From positions 1-33,624 of the forward strand of contig NZ_JAURYU010000012.1 in assembly GCF_030653755.1 (NCBI RefSeq): a stretch of 33,624 nt of DNA, in the 5' to 3' direction. Position numbers and translations under genes: made by a program. Position 1 is the stretch's first letter; each line of letters starts with the position of its first letter. Below the pieces are notes generated by a model that saw nothing but the letters and a program-made list of their open reading frames with translations, ran no database searches and had not been told where the DNA came from. Origin of the DNA: Methylotenera sp. (GTDB lineage Bacteria > Pseudomonadota > Gammaproteobacteria > Burkholderiales > Methylophilaceae). Below are positions 24,847 through 33,598 of the stretch, piece after piece.

Positions 24847-26262
24847 TTGCAACTAACGCATCTCAGTAATAGTGAAGCATCAACCTTAACTAAACAGCAA
24901 TCGAAAATATTGATTGTTGAAGACGAGGCATTATTTGCACGTGCTGTAGTACGCCGATTACAAAAATCTGGGTATGAGTGTGCGCACGTAGAAAGCCTAC
25001 AAGATGCTCGCGATATTGTTAAACAATTTCCCCCAGACATTGTTTTATTAGATATGCGACTACCTGATGGCAACGGTTTGGATCTACTGACAGAGTTTGT
25101 TGTTAAAGGCGCGGTGGTGATTGTGATGACGGCGCATGGTGAAATTAGTGATGCCGTCAATGCGATGAAACAAGGAGCTGTTGATTATCTAAAAAAACCG
25201 ATAGATCTTGAAGAGTTGTTGTTATCGATTCAAAAAGCCGAAACTGCAGCCATGCAGAGCAAAAGTCTTGATTACTCACGCCAGCGCAATGCGCATGCCT
25301 CAGAGGGAGTTGAGCTGTTGGGCGATAGTCCAGCCATGCAAAATGTGAAAATGCAAATTAATCGCATTGCTCAGTTGGTATCGAACGACAGCGTACCACC
25401 TACTGTTTTGATAGGCGGCGAAACAGGAACTGGTAAAGATGTGGCTGCTCGTTCATTGCATTTATCATGTGCAAATAGTGATAAACCTTTTGTGCATGTG
25501 GATTGTGCATCACTGCCAGCGGAGTTGATGGAGAGTGAGTTGTTCGGTCATGAGAAGGGCGCTTTTACAGGTGCGGTAAGTTCAAGGCCTGGTTTGATTG
25601 AAGCCGCTGAAGACGGCACGTTGTTTTTAGATGAAATTGGTGAATTACCATTAGCGCTACAGGCAAAGTTGCTTAATGTGCTTGAGCGTCGAGTGGTTCG
25701 ACGTGTCGGTTCAACTAAAGAGCGTGCTGTACCAGCTCGTTTTGTAGCGGCTACCAATCGTGATTTACATGAAATGTCACAGAATGGACGCTTTAGGCAA
25801 GACTTGTATTACCGACTTAATATGATGGGTGTTTTTATGCCGCCATTACGTGATCGTGGTCAAGATATCATGTTGTTGGCAAAAAGTTTTGCTGCACAAA
25901 CCGCTAGACGCTATGGATTACCTAGCCCACATTTTACGCGTGAGGCAATTAGTATCATTCAAGCTTATGCATGGCCAGGTAATGTACGTGAATTAAAGCA
26001 CCAAGTGAGCCGTGCTATGTTGCTTTGTCAAAATGGTGAATTAACTGATATTGATTTAGCTTTACCAAACACACGTTTGGCAGAGCCCGTTCCTACTATT
26101 TCAATAGATTCTCAGCAGTCTGCTTTAGATGCGGCAGAAAAGTCTATATTGTTGCAGGTGTTGGTTGATTCTAAATACAATGTTTCAGAGGCAGCAAGAA
26201 AACTTGGCATTACACGGATGACGATGCGCTACCGCATGGATAAACATCAAATCAAAGTTTAG
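24847..26262 (+). CDS. sigma54-dependent response regulator, NtrC family
   Basis: A 471-residue three-domain activator. The receiver has E25/D26, acceptor D69 in LLDMRLP, T95 and K117. The AAA+ domain has Walker A GGETGTGKD (190-198), the sigma54-contact loop GAFTGA (238-243), Walker B LFLDE (259-263) and the FRQDLYYRL arginine region. The C-terminal Fis-type helix-turn-helix is at about 440-471 (SEAARKLGITRMTMRYRM). All residues needed for phosphorylation, ATP use and sigma54 contact are present. The start is TTG, chosen because AGGAG lies 6 bp upstream. No partner histidine kinase gene is in the window. Its divergence from the TonB receptor and the operators between them suggest that receptor as a target. 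Confidence 0.93.
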   Translation: MQLTHLSNSEASTLTKQQSKILIVEDEALFARAVVRRLQKSGYECAHVESLQDARDIVKQFPPDIVLLDMRLPDGNGLDLLTEFVVKGAVVIVMTAHGEISDAVNAMKQGAVDYLKKPIDLEELLLSIQKAETAAMQSKSLDYSRQRNAHASEGVELLGDSPAMQNVKMQINRIAQLVSNDSVPPTVLIGGETGTGKDVAARSLHLSCANSDKPFVHVDCASLPAELMESELFGHEKGAFTGAVSSRPGLIEAAEDGTLFLDEIGELPLALQAKLLNVLERRVVRRVGSTKERAVPARFVAATNRDLHEMSQNGRFRQDLYYRLNMMGVFMPPLRDRGQDIMLLAKSFAAQTARRYGLPSPHFTREAISIIQAYAWPGNVRELKHQVSRAMLLCQNGELTDIDLALPNTRLAEPVPTISIDSQQSALDAAEKSILLQVLVDSKYNVSEAARKLGITRMTMRYRMDKHQIKV

Positions 26263-26380
26263 TTAGCTTAAACGCAATTCATTAAGCTTGTTAAGCAGGA
26301 ACTATGCGTTCACTAAGAGTATTCATTTTCTATTTTCTTGTAAATTAAATGTATCTCTAATTTTCTTAAAAATAGCTGCA

Positions 26381-26389
26381 TGGTATGAT
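26381..26389 (+). promoter_or_regulatory. candidate extended -10 promoter of purT
   Basis: TGGTATGAT contains a TATGAT -10 box (26384-26389) with the extended TGn element and no good -35 box. It would give a start near 26396 and a leader of about 23 nt to the purT ATG. Confidence 0.4.
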
Positions 26390-26418
26390 TCCAGCAATCC
26401 TCAAATGAAAGAATCCCT

Positions 26419-27618
26419 ATGCGAATTGGAACCCCTTTAAGTCCTAATGCAACCCGTGTCATGCTCTTAGGTAGTGGTGAGCTTGGTAAAGAGGTGATTA
26501 TCGCTCTGCAACGCCTAGGTGTTGAAGTGATTGCCGTTGATCGCTATAAAAATGCACCAGGTCATCAGGTTGCGCATCGTGCCTATGTGATTGATATGAC
26601 CGACGATCAAGCATTGCGTCAGCTAATCGCACTTGAAAAACCACACTTGATTGTGCCTGAAATCGAAGCCTTAAATACTTCAACACTCGCAGATATTGAA
26701 AAATCTGGCATTGCAACCGTGATTCCTACCGTTAAAGCAGTTCAATTGACCATGAATCGCGAAGGTATTCGCAGGCTCGCGGCTGAAGACCTTAATCTGC
26801 CAACATCACCTTATGCCTTTGCCAGAAGCGAAACTGAGCTCCAAGCTGCGATTGATGCTGGTATTGGCTATCCGTGTTTTATCAAGCCAACCATGTCTTC
26901 CTCTGGCAAGGGGCAGTCACGTATTACACAGGCGAGTGAAGTGTCATCTGCATGGGATTATGCTGCATCAGGCGGACGTGTCAACCAAGGTGTGGTGATT
27001 GTTGAAGGCCAAATTGATTTCGATTACGAGATTACTTTATTAACAGTCCGCGCAAAGAATGCACAAGGCGAAATCGCCACTTACTTCTGTGAGCCCATTG
27101 GACATGTGCAGGAAAAAGGTGATTATGTTGAGAGTTGGCAGCCCCAACCCATGGCTACTAAGGCATTAGAGGAGTCTAAGCGTATTGCTAAAGCTGTGAC
27201 TGATAGCTTAGGCGGTTTAGGTTTGTTTGGGGTTGAGTTGTTTGTAAAAGGTGACCATGTTTGGTTTAGTGAGGTCAGTCCTCGTCCACATGACACAGGT
27301 ATGGTAACCATGGCTACGCAACGCTTTAGTGAATTTGATCTACATGCGCGTGCAATTTTAGGATTGCCTGTTGATGTGAGTATGCGTGAAGCTGGCGCAA
27401 GTGCCGTCATCTATGGTGGGCATAATACTCAGCAACTAGCTTTTGATGGTGTAGAAAAAGCCTTGGCCGTGAGTAATGCAGATATTCGCTTATTCGGTAA
27501 GCCAGAGTCTTTTACTAAAAGGCGCATGGGCGTTGCATTAGCGACAGGTAAAGATGTTACAGAAGCAAGAGAAAGTGCAAAATTAGCCGCCAGTTTAGTG
27601 ACGCCAGTGGATATTTAA
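26419..27618 (+). CDS. purT: formate-dependent phosphoribosylglycinamide formyltransferase PurT
   Basis: A 399-residue ATP-grasp enzyme that formylates glycinamide ribonucleotide using formate and ATP, the third step of purine synthesis, without needing formyl-tetrahydrofolate. Features include the N-terminal [24 protein letters not shown], the ATP-binding loop SSSGKGQS and the metal-binding [13 protein letters not shown]. Similarity to the E. coli protein is visible over the full length. In a methylotroph, free formate from C1 oxidation would be a ready substrate (inference). The TAA stop codon lies inside the left arm of a 14-bp inverted repeat. Confidence 0.97.
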   Translation: MRIGTPLSPNATRVMLLGSGELGKEVIIALQRLGVEVIAVDRYKNAPGHQVAHRAYVIDMTDDQALRQLIALEKPHLIVPEIEALNTSTLADIEKSGIATVIPTVKAVQLTMNREGIRRLAAEDLNLPTSPYAFARSETELQAAIDAGIGYPCFIKPTMSSSGKGQSRITQASEVSSAWDYAASGGRVNQGVVIVEGQIDFDYEITLLTVRAKNAQGEIATYFCEPIGHVQEKGDYVESWQPQPMATKALEESKRIAKAVTDSLGGLGLFGVELFVKGDHVWFSEVSPRPHDTGMVTMATQRFSEFDLHARAILGLPVDVSMREAGASAVIYGGHNTQQLAFDGVEKALAVSNADIRLFGKPESFTKRRMGVALATGKDVTEARESAKLAASLVTPVDI

Positions 27619-27688
27619 ATGTAGGGATAACAAAAGTACATTTGTGATACGGTCTACAAACTGCGTTACAAGAAATCCCTACATTTAA
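27615..27688. repeat. 74-bp element with perfect 14-bp inverted ends
   Basis: TTAAATGTAGGGAT (27615-27628) is the exact reverse complement of ATCCCTACATTTAA (27675-27688), with 46 bp between them that also contain shorter imperfect inverted pairs. The left arm contains the purT stop codon, and the right arm touches the AAGGTGAT ribosome site of the next gene. It could be a miniature inverted-repeat element, a REP-like palindrome or an RNA hairpin that controls the globin gene. There is no T run to make it a classic terminator. Confidence 0.6.
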
Positions 27689-27700
27689 GGTGATAAGCAT

Positions 27701-28129
27701 ATGTTGAATGAAATAGAAGAAGCGGGTACTGATAAGCGTACATTTTTTGAGTTGCTTGGTGGCGAAGAAAGTGGCACACAAAATATCCGTTTATTGGTAG
27801 AAACGTTTTACGACATTATGGATAGCGACCCTAAGGCAAAGCCTATCCGTGATATGCATCAATCAGACTTAACTTCTGCGCGCGAGAAGCTGTTTATGTT
27901 TCTAACAGGGTGGACAGGTGGGCCGCAGCTATATATCGAGCGCTATGGACATCCAATGTTGCGTGCGCGTCATTTGCCGTTTGCAATCGGTGAGTCAGCG
28001 CGTGATCAATGGATGTATTGCATGATTAAAGCCATGCATCAATTAGAGTATGACGAAGCGTTGATGAAAAAATTAGCCAATCAGCTATATGGCGTGGCTG
28101 ACTTTATGCGGAATCAACAGGGGCGTTAA
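27701..28129 (+). CDS. group II truncated haemoglobin
   Basis: A 142-residue haem protein of the truncated globin group II (TrHbO/GlbO type). The proximal haem ligand is H91 in the motif RARHLPFAIG, and W104 in DQWMYCM is the conserved G8 tryptophan of this group; F36-Y37 lie in the B helix near the ligand pocket. Such globins bind oxygen or nitric oxide and may act in detoxification or redox reactions; the exact role is not known. The ATG has GGTGAT 6 bp upstream. It is 82 bp from purT and may be cotranscribed with it, though an inverted-repeat element lies between them. Confidence 0.92.
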   Translation: MLNEIEEAGTDKRTFFELLGGEESGTQNIRLLVETFYDIMDSDPKAKPIRDMHQSDLTSAREKLFMFLTGWTGGPQLYIERYGHPMLRARHLPFAIGESARDQWMYCMIKAMHQLEYDEALMKKLANQLYGVADFMRNQQGR

Positions 28130-28157
28130 TTGCGCTCAAGCAAATAACTGCAGGCAA

Positions 28158-28180
28158 TAAAAAGGGGCGTTGACTGCCCC
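28158..28180 (-). terminator. terminator of the rhlE operon
   Basis: On the minus strand GGGGC-AGTCAAC-GCCCC is followed by TTTTTATT, about 44 bp after the helicase stop codon. The T run is only on this side, so it serves the minus-strand helicase operon and not the globin gene. Confidence 0.75.
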
Positions 28181-28223
28181 GAATTAGCTGAGTACTAAAT
28201 ACCTGATTGATTTCAAAGATTAA

Positions 28224-29609
28224 TTATTTTCTAGACAACAACCCACCAAGTAATGCAGCCACTGGCGCCTTCTTGGTACTAATTTGTCTAGTGGCGACCA
28301 CATTATTTTGTTCTGTGCTTGGTTCGTAAGGCTTATCAAACCATGGGTCGGCACTCTTTTTCTTAGCAGGTAAGCGCCTGGTTGGCGCTTCTTGATCTTT
28401 CACCTGATTGCTCGCGGGACTACGTGTGCGTGATGTTGCTTTAGGTTTATCTAGCGCTACCGTTTCTTTGGTAATTTGGCGTTTGATTAGCTTTTCGATT
28501 TCTACGAGATATTTTTCTTCATCATCGCTGACAAATGAAATGGCCACACCACTTGCGCCTGCACGTCCTGTACGGCCGATACGATGGACATAGTCTTCTG
28601 GCGCGCTTGGGATTTCATAGTTAATCACCATTGGCAGTTCACTAATATCTAAACCACGCGCCGCAACATCTGTTGCAATCAGCGCAGTCACAGTTCCAGC
28701 TTTAAAAGCATCTAATGCTTTAATACGTTCTTGCTGATTTTTATCGCCATGAATGGCATCAGCCGCAATGCCTTCGCGTACGAGGCTACGGCTTAAACGG
28801 CTCGCCGTTAATTTTGTTTTGGTGAATACGATGACTTGTTTTGCATCGGCTTCTTTTAGTAGCTGAATCAACAAAGCTTCTTTATCTGATTGCGCAACTT
28901 GATATACTTTTTGCGTCACATTGTCATTAGTTGCATTGCTACGCGCAACTTCAATCAGTTGAGGCTTGGTTAAAAAATCATCTGCTAATTTTTTAATTTC
29001 GTTTGAGAATGTCGCGGAAAACATTAAATTCTGACGCTGTTTTGGCAGTAGTGCCAAAATACGCTTCAAATCTGGCATAAAGCCCATATCTAGCATTCTG
29101 TCAGCTTCATCAAGTATTAACATTTGTACTTGGTTGAGTTGCAGAGTTTTTTGTTCCATATGATCCAACAAACGGCCAGGCGTCGCTACCAACACTTCCA
29201 CACCTGTTTTAAGGTGAGGTGTCTGTGTTTTGATATCTACGCCACCATAGACAACCAGTGAGCGCAATTGCGTATGTTTAGCATACGCTTTGACGCTTTC
29301 TTCCACCTGTATAGCAAGCTCACGTGTTGGCGTTAAAATTAACGCACGCACGGGATGCTTGGCAGGGGAGGTGCTGCTATTGGCTAGCGGTAATAACTTC
29401 TGTAGTAGGGGGAGTGCAAAAGCCGCAGTTTTACCTGTGCCTGTTTGCGCGCCTGCCATTACATCTCCTCCAGCCAAGGCAACAGGAATAGCCTGTGCCT
29501 GAATTGGGGTTGGAGTGGTGTAACCAGATTCAGTTAATGCACGTAAGAGCTCAGGTGCGAGTCCTAATGTGCTGAAACTTGGGCTGTCAGTCGTTACGAT
29601 TTCTGTCAT
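28224..29609 (-). CDS. rhlE: DEAD-box RNA helicase, RhlE type (second gene of operon)
   Basis: A 461-residue ATP-dependent RNA helicase that unwinds short RNA duplexes, in ribosome assembly or RNA decay. It has a Q motif region (PTPIQAQAIP), Walker A AQTGTGKT (54-61), PTRELA, DEAD (167-170), SAT (198-200), ATDVAARGLDI and HRIGRTGRAG. A basic C-terminal tail of about 90 residues follows. The start is uncertain: I use the ATG at 29609, while a TTG at 29627 would add six residues; neither has a strong ribosome site. It follows the other helicase gene closely and is probably cotranscribed with it from the promoter near 31680. Confidence 0.9.
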   Translation of the reverse strand: MTEIVTTDSPSFSTLGLAPELLRALTESGYTTPTPIQAQAIPVALAGGDVMAGAQTGTGKTAAFALPLLQKLLPLANSSTSPAKHPVRALILTPTRELAIQVEESVKAYAKHTQLRSLVVYGGVDIKTQTPHLKTGVEVLVATPGRLLDHMEQKTLQLNQVQMLILDEADRMLDMGFMPDLKRILALLPKQRQNLMFSATFSNEIKKLADDFLTKPQLIEVARSNATNDNVTQKVYQVAQSDKEALLIQLLKEADAKQVIVFTKTKLTASRLSRSLVREGIAADAIHGDKNQQERIKALDAFKAGTVTALIATDVAARGLDISELPMVINYEIPSAPEDYVHRIGRTGRAGASGVAISFVSDDEEKYLVEIEKLIKRQITKETVALDKPKATSRTRSPASNQVKDQEAPTRRLPAKKKSADPWFDKPYEPSTEQNNVVATRQISTKKAPVAALLGGLLSRK

Positions 29610-29645
29610 TTGTTGGATACTGTTCAATTAAAGTCTTTACTTAAG

Positions 29646-31373
29646 TTATGCAAAACTACGTGAGCGACGTGGAGCACCATTGCCTGCGCTTGCGTTCGCG
29701 CCAGCAAAAGCACGTGCTGGACCACGGCTATCGCTACGGCCAGCAGGACGGCTGTCACTACGAGCACCATCAGTGCGGGCGCCATCACGACGTGCAGCAG
29801 GTGCTGCACCACGATCAGAGCGGCCTTCGCTACGTTGGCCGTCGCGTGAGTATGGTTTTTTACCAAAAGCTACGCTATCGCCAAAGCTACGGTTAGGCGT
29901 GCCAGCGTTGTTGCCACGGCTACGGTCACCAGATTTGTCAAACGCTGCGCGGTCGCCAAAGCTACGTGCACGGTCGCCAGTTGGTCTTTCTGAACGATTA
30001 AATTCAGGTTTTGGCGCATAGCCAGCTGAATTACCATTTGCTTCACGTGGTGCTGAATCACGGTTGCCACGGTTTTCAAAACGATTTTCGCTGCGAGGAG
30101 CGCTATCACGGCTAGCGCCATTGCGATCATCACGGCCTTTGTAACCACCACGGTCATCACGTGGTTTAAAACCACCACGACCACCTGGTTTATGACCATC
30201 ACGACGACTACCACTAGGACCATCCATCTTCATTGCACGTTTTGGTTCAAAGCCTTCAATCACTGCTGGCGACATGGTGTTGCCAGTGAATTGTTCGATT
30301 TTACGCAAAATATGTCTATCCATGTTCGACGCGAATGAAATGGCGATACCAGTGTTGCCAGCACGACCAGTACGGCCGATACGGTGTACATAGTCTTCAG
30401 CAAATTTAGGTAGATCGTAATTGATGACGTGTGTAATGCCGTGTACGTCGATACCACGAGCAGCAACGTCAGTCGCAACCAAGATTTTTACATCGCCATG
30501 ACGTAATTTAGTCAATGTACGGTTACGCGCACCTTGTGTCATATCACCGTGTAATGCAGCTGTTTTATGACCTGCTGCGTACAAATCTTCCGCTAACACA
30601 TCAGCGTGACGTTTAGTGCTTGTGAAAATGATGGCTTGATTCACTTCAGGAGCAATCAATAAATGCTCAAGTAGTGTGTTTTTATGTGTCATGTCGTCAA
30701 CAAAGTGCAAGCGTTGCTCGATGTTTGCGTGTTTTTCACGTTGAGCTGCCACTTGAATTGTTTTAGGATTTTTAAGGATTTTGTTCGCAATACGTGCGAT
30801 GTCGCCATCTAATGTTGCTGAGAACAATAATGTTTGACGCTCTGCAGAAAGTTGCTCGCAAATACGTTCAACATCAGGTAAGAAACCCATGTCTAACATA
30901 CGATCAGCTTCATCTAATATCAACATTTGTAAACGTGATAGATCAATACGGCCACGTTCCATATGATCTAATAGACGACCAGGTGTTGCCACTAAGATAT
31001 CTAGCGGTTGTGATAATAGTTTGTTTTGTAGTGGGTAAGGCATACCGCCCACGATACTTACTGTACGTGCACGGATGAATTTACCGTATTTGCGTGCAGC
31101 TTCGTTCACTTGTGTTGCAAGTTCACGTGTAGGTACAAGGATCAAAATACGTGGGCCGCGGCTTTTAGATTCGTGCGGCGTTGCTAGTAAGTTTAGTGCT
31201 GGCAACATAAATGCTGCAGTTTTACCGGTACCAGTTTGTGCAGAAGCCATCAAGTCGTGACCTTCTGTCACAACAGGAATTGCTTGGGCTTGAATAGGAG
31301 TTGGGGCTGTATAGCCTGATTCCTCTAAAGCACGGATAATAGTAGGGTGTAGATTTAATGATTCAAAAGACAA
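29646..31373 (-). CDS. rhlE: DEAD-box RNA helicase, RhlE type with long RGG-like tail (first gene of operon)
   Basis: A 575-residue RNA helicase. It has Walker A AQTGTGKT (45-52), DEAD (154-157) followed by RMLDMGF, SAT, ATDVAARGID and HRIGRTGRAG. From about residue 375 the protein turns into a low-complexity tail of roughly 200 residues rich in Arg, Gly, Asp and Ser with RGG-like and RSFGDRAAF-type repeats, which should bind RNA without a fixed fold. The start is TTG at 31373, chosen because AAAGGGA lies 5 bp upstream and the helicase homology begins right there; an upstream in-frame extension to 31478 has no helicase-like content. Its leader is long and structured, as in cold-induced helicase genes. 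Confidence 0.9.
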   Translation of the reverse strand: MSFESLNLHPTIIRALEESGYTAPTPIQAQAIPVVTEGHDLMASAQTGTGKTAAFMLPALNLLATPHESKSRGPRILILVPTRELATQVNEAARKYGKFIRARTVSIVGGMPYPLQNKLLSQPLDILVATPGRLLDHMERGRIDLSRLQMLILDEADRMLDMGFLPDVERICEQLSAERQTLLFSATLDGDIARIANKILKNPKTIQVAAQREKHANIEQRLHFVDDMTHKNTLLEHLLIAPEVNQAIIFTSTKRHADVLAEDLYAAGHKTAALHGDMTQGARNRTLTKLRHGDVKILVATDVAARGIDVHGITHVINYDLPKFAEDYVHRIGRTGRAGNTGIAISFASNMDRHILRKIEQFTGNTMSPAVIEGFEPKRAMKMDGPSGSRRDGHKPGGRGGFKPRDDRGGYKGRDDRNGASRDSAPRSENRFENRGNRDSAPREANGNSAGYAPKPEFNRSERPTGDRARSFGDRAAFDKSGDRSRGNNAGTPNRSFGDSVAFGKKPYSRDGQRSEGRSDRGAAPAARRDGARTDGARSDSRPAGRSDSRGPARAFAGANASAGNGAPRRSRSFA

Positions 31374-31664
31374 GATAGTCCCTTTCAAAAGCAGTTTTAT
31401 AAAAACAATAAAAGGGCGCGAGCAAATACATGTATGTTTACAGTGATGTTGTAAAAAACAACATAACGCAAAAAGCAAATTTCAAATATATAGTTTCGAG
31501 ATGCTTTATTTACCAGCGCACGGGCATAGCCGCTAACCAGTAAAGATAGATTTAATATTAAATCTAAAGATAGTCACTTCAAAATTTCACGAGTGACTGA
31601 GGGTCAGGGCGATGAATCTAAAACTTTTTAGAGCTACTTGTTAAGCCATTTAAAGTTCTAAGTT
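31374..31664 (-). other. long structured 5' leader of the rhlE operon
   Basis: Between the predicted start near 31664 and the TTG at 31373 lie about 290 nt with no plausible gene. The leader contains several inverted repeats: AGTCACT/AGTGACT (31572-31598), the perfect 20-bp palindrome TAGATTTAATATTAAATCTA (31547-31566) and the stem ATGTTGT/ACAACAT (31446-31464). I recognise no known riboswitch. A temperature-responsive leader is a reasonable guess because cold-induced DEAD-box genes such as E. coli deaD have long leaders. Confidence 0.5.
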
Positions 31665-31670
31665 GTGCGC

Positions 31671-31698
31671 ATTATAGGCATTAATTACATTTTGTCAA
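31671..31698 (-). promoter_or_regulatory. consensus sigma70 promoter of the rhlE operon
   Basis: On the minus strand TTGACA (31698-31693) and TATAAT (31676-31671) are separated by 16 bp, a perfect match to both boxes. Transcription should start near 31664. It is the strongest promoter match I found in the window. Confidence 0.85.
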
Positions 31699-31749
31699 AG
31701 AGTTTTTTACTATATTTGTAGATAGTTAAATCATTCTTAGGGCTTAATG

Positions 31750-31758
31750 TGTTAAAAT
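31750..31758 (+). promoter_or_regulatory. candidate extended -10 promoter of typA
   Basis: TGTTAAAAT holds a TAAAAT -10 box (31753-31758) with an extended TGn element, 31 bp before the typA start codon. No good -35 box is visible at 16-18 bp. Confidence 0.4.
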
Positions 31759-31789
31759 CGCCGCCTTTCAATGAACTGGTAGCAAGACA

Positions 31790-33598
31790 ATGTCTCGTAA
31801 TTTAAGAAATATCGCAATTATTGCCCACGTTGACCATGGTAAAACAACTATGGTTGATAAACTTTTACATCAAGCAGGTACATTTACATCTCATCAGACA
31901 GTGTCTGAGCGTGTGATGGATAGTGGCGATATTGAGAAAGAACGCGGCATTACAATTTTAGCAAAAAACACTGCGCTTAATTACGAAGGTACACATATTA
32001 ACGTTGTGGATACCCCAGGCCATGCGGACTTTGGTGGTGAAGTTGAACGTGTGTTAGGTATGGTAGATGGTGTGGTTCTACTAGTTGATGCGGTTGAAGG
32101 CCCGATGCCACAAACACGCTTTGTAACGAAAAAAGCGTTGGCACTTGGTTTAAAACCAATCGTTGTGATTAATAAAGTAGATCGTCCTGGTGCACGTACT
32201 GACTGGGTAGTGAACCAAACATTTGATTTGTTCGCCAACTTGGGTGCAACAGATGAGCAGTTAGACTTTCCAGTGGTGTATGCATCAGCAATTAATGGCT
32301 ATGCTATGTTAGACATGAATCAGCCTAGCGACAATATGCGTGCTTTGTTTGAAACGATTTTAAGCCACGTTGCGCCGCCAGTTGGTGATAGCAGTGCACC
32401 TTTACAGTTACAAGTTTCAGCGTTGGATTATTCAACTTACACGGGTCGTTTAGGTATTGGTCGTGTTACTAACGGTAAAATCAGACCTGGCCAAGCTGTG
32501 ACAGTGATGAATGAAACTAAACAAATCGCTACGGGTAAAATCAACCAAGTGCTTGGTTTCCGCGGTTTGGAGCGCGTGCCTGTTGAAGAAGCTGAAGCTG
32601 GCGACATTGTGATTATTTCTGGTTTAGATGATATTGGTATTGGTTTCACAATTTGCGATCGTGAAAACCCAATTGGCTTGCCACATTTAGGTGTAGATGA
32701 ACCTACATTGACCATGGACTTTATGGTGAACACTTCACCATTAGCTGGTACTGAAGGTAAGTTTGTCACTTCACGTCAAATTCGTGATCGTTTAACTAAA
32801 GAACTTTTAGTGAATGTTGCTTTACGTGTTGAAGATACTGAAGATGCTGACGTGTTCCGCGTTTCTGGTCGTGGTGAGTTGCACTTAACTATTTTGCTTG
32901 AAAATATGCGTCGCGAAGGTTTCGAAATGGCTGTAGGTAAACCAAAAGTAGTTTACCGTGAAATTAATGGCGAAAAGTGTGAGCCATATGAAATTCTTAC
33001 CGTTGACTTAGAAGATGAGCATCAAGGTGCTGCGATGGAGGAGTTAGGTCGTCGTCGTGGTGAAATGCAAAATATGGAATCTGACGGTAATGGCCGTACA
33101 CGTTTGGAATATAGAATTCCAGCGCGTGGTTTGATTGGTTTCCAAGGTGAATTCTTAACAATGACACGTGGTACTGGTTTAATGGGCCATGTGTTTGATG
33201 AATATGCACCAGTTAAAGCTGATATGCCAGGTCGTCGTAATGGCGTGTTGATTTCTGCTGAAAATGGCGAGGCTGTAGCTTACGCTTTATGGAAGTTGCA
33301 AGACCGCGGCAAAATGTTCTCTGTACCAGGCGACAAGTTATATGAAGGTATGGTGATTGGTATTCACAGTCGTGATAACGATTTGATCGTTAACCCGATT
33401 AAAGGTAAACAGCTGACTAACATTCGTTCATCAGGTACTGATGAGGCCGTACGTTTGATTACGCCAATTGCATTGTCTTTAGAATCAGCAGTTGAGTTTA
33501 TTGATGATGATGAGTTGGTAGAAATTACTCCTAAAACGATTCGTATCCGTAAACGTTACTTGCTTGAGCATGAGCGTAAACGTGCATCAAAAGACTAA
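31790..33598 (+). CDS. typA: ribosome-associated translational GTPase TypA/BipA
   Basis: A 602-residue GTPase of the EF-G/LepA class that binds the ribosome and helps assembly of the 50S subunit, mostly at low temperature or under stress. The G motifs are AHVDHGKT (12-19), RGIT (52-55), DTPGHAD (74-80), NKVD (128-131) and SAING. These are followed by a beta-barrel domain, EF-G-like domains and the BipA-specific C-terminal domain (GLIGFQGEF, TRGTGLMGH). Length is close to the E. coli protein. The ATG has only a weak ribosome site. It is divergent from the rhlE operon over about 416 bp, and both are ribosome- and cold-linked functions. Confidence 0.97.
   Translation: MSRNLRNIAIIAHVDHGKTTMVDKLLHQAGTFTSHQTVSERVMDSGDIEKERGITILAKNTALNYEGTHINVVDTPGHADFGGEVERVLGMVDGVVLLVDAVEGPMPQTRFVTKKALALGLKPIVVINKVDRPGARTDWVVNQTFDLFANLGATDEQLDFPVVYASAINGYAMLDMNQPSDNMRALFETILSHVAPPVGDSSAPLQLQVSALDYSTYTGRLGIGRVTNGKIRPGQAVTVMNETKQIATGKINQVLGFRGLERVPVEEAEAGDIVIISGLDDIGIGFTICDRENPIGLPHLGVDEPTLTMDFMVNTSPLAGTEGKFVTSRQIRDRLTKELLVNVALRVEDTEDADVFRVSGRGELHLTILLENMRREGFEMAVGKPKVVYREINGEKCEPYEILTVDLEDEHQGAAMEELGRRRGEMQNMESDGNGRTRLEYRIPARGLIGFQGEFLTMTRGTGLMGHVFDEYAPVKADMPGRRNGVLISAENGEAVAYALWKLQDRGKMFSVPGDKLYEGMVIGIHSRDNDLIVNPIKGKQLTNIRSSGTDEAVRLITPIALSLESAVEFIDDDELVEITPKTIRIRKRYLLEHERKRASKD

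Noticed and set aside
24837-24850. GG-N10-GC pattern at the activator start codon.
   Set aside because: It overlaps the ribosome site and start codon and lacks the wider sigma54 consensus. It shows that GG-N10-GC alone is common by chance.
28164-28180. Hairpin GGGGC/GCCCC as terminator of the globin gene.
   Set aside because: On the plus strand it is followed by GAATTAG and has no T run. The T run is on the minus-strand side, so it was assigned to the helicase operon.
29680-30223. Long open frames on both strands over the helicase tail region.
   Set aside because: They arise from the GC-rich, low-complexity coding of the Arg/Gly tail of the helicase, encode no recognisable domain and have no ribosome sites.
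31374-31478. In-frame N-terminal extension of the first helicase (MLFALCC and following).
   Set aside because: It has no helicase similarity and lies in the structured leader. The TTG at 31373 has a good ribosome site and begins exactly at the conserved helicase N-terminus.
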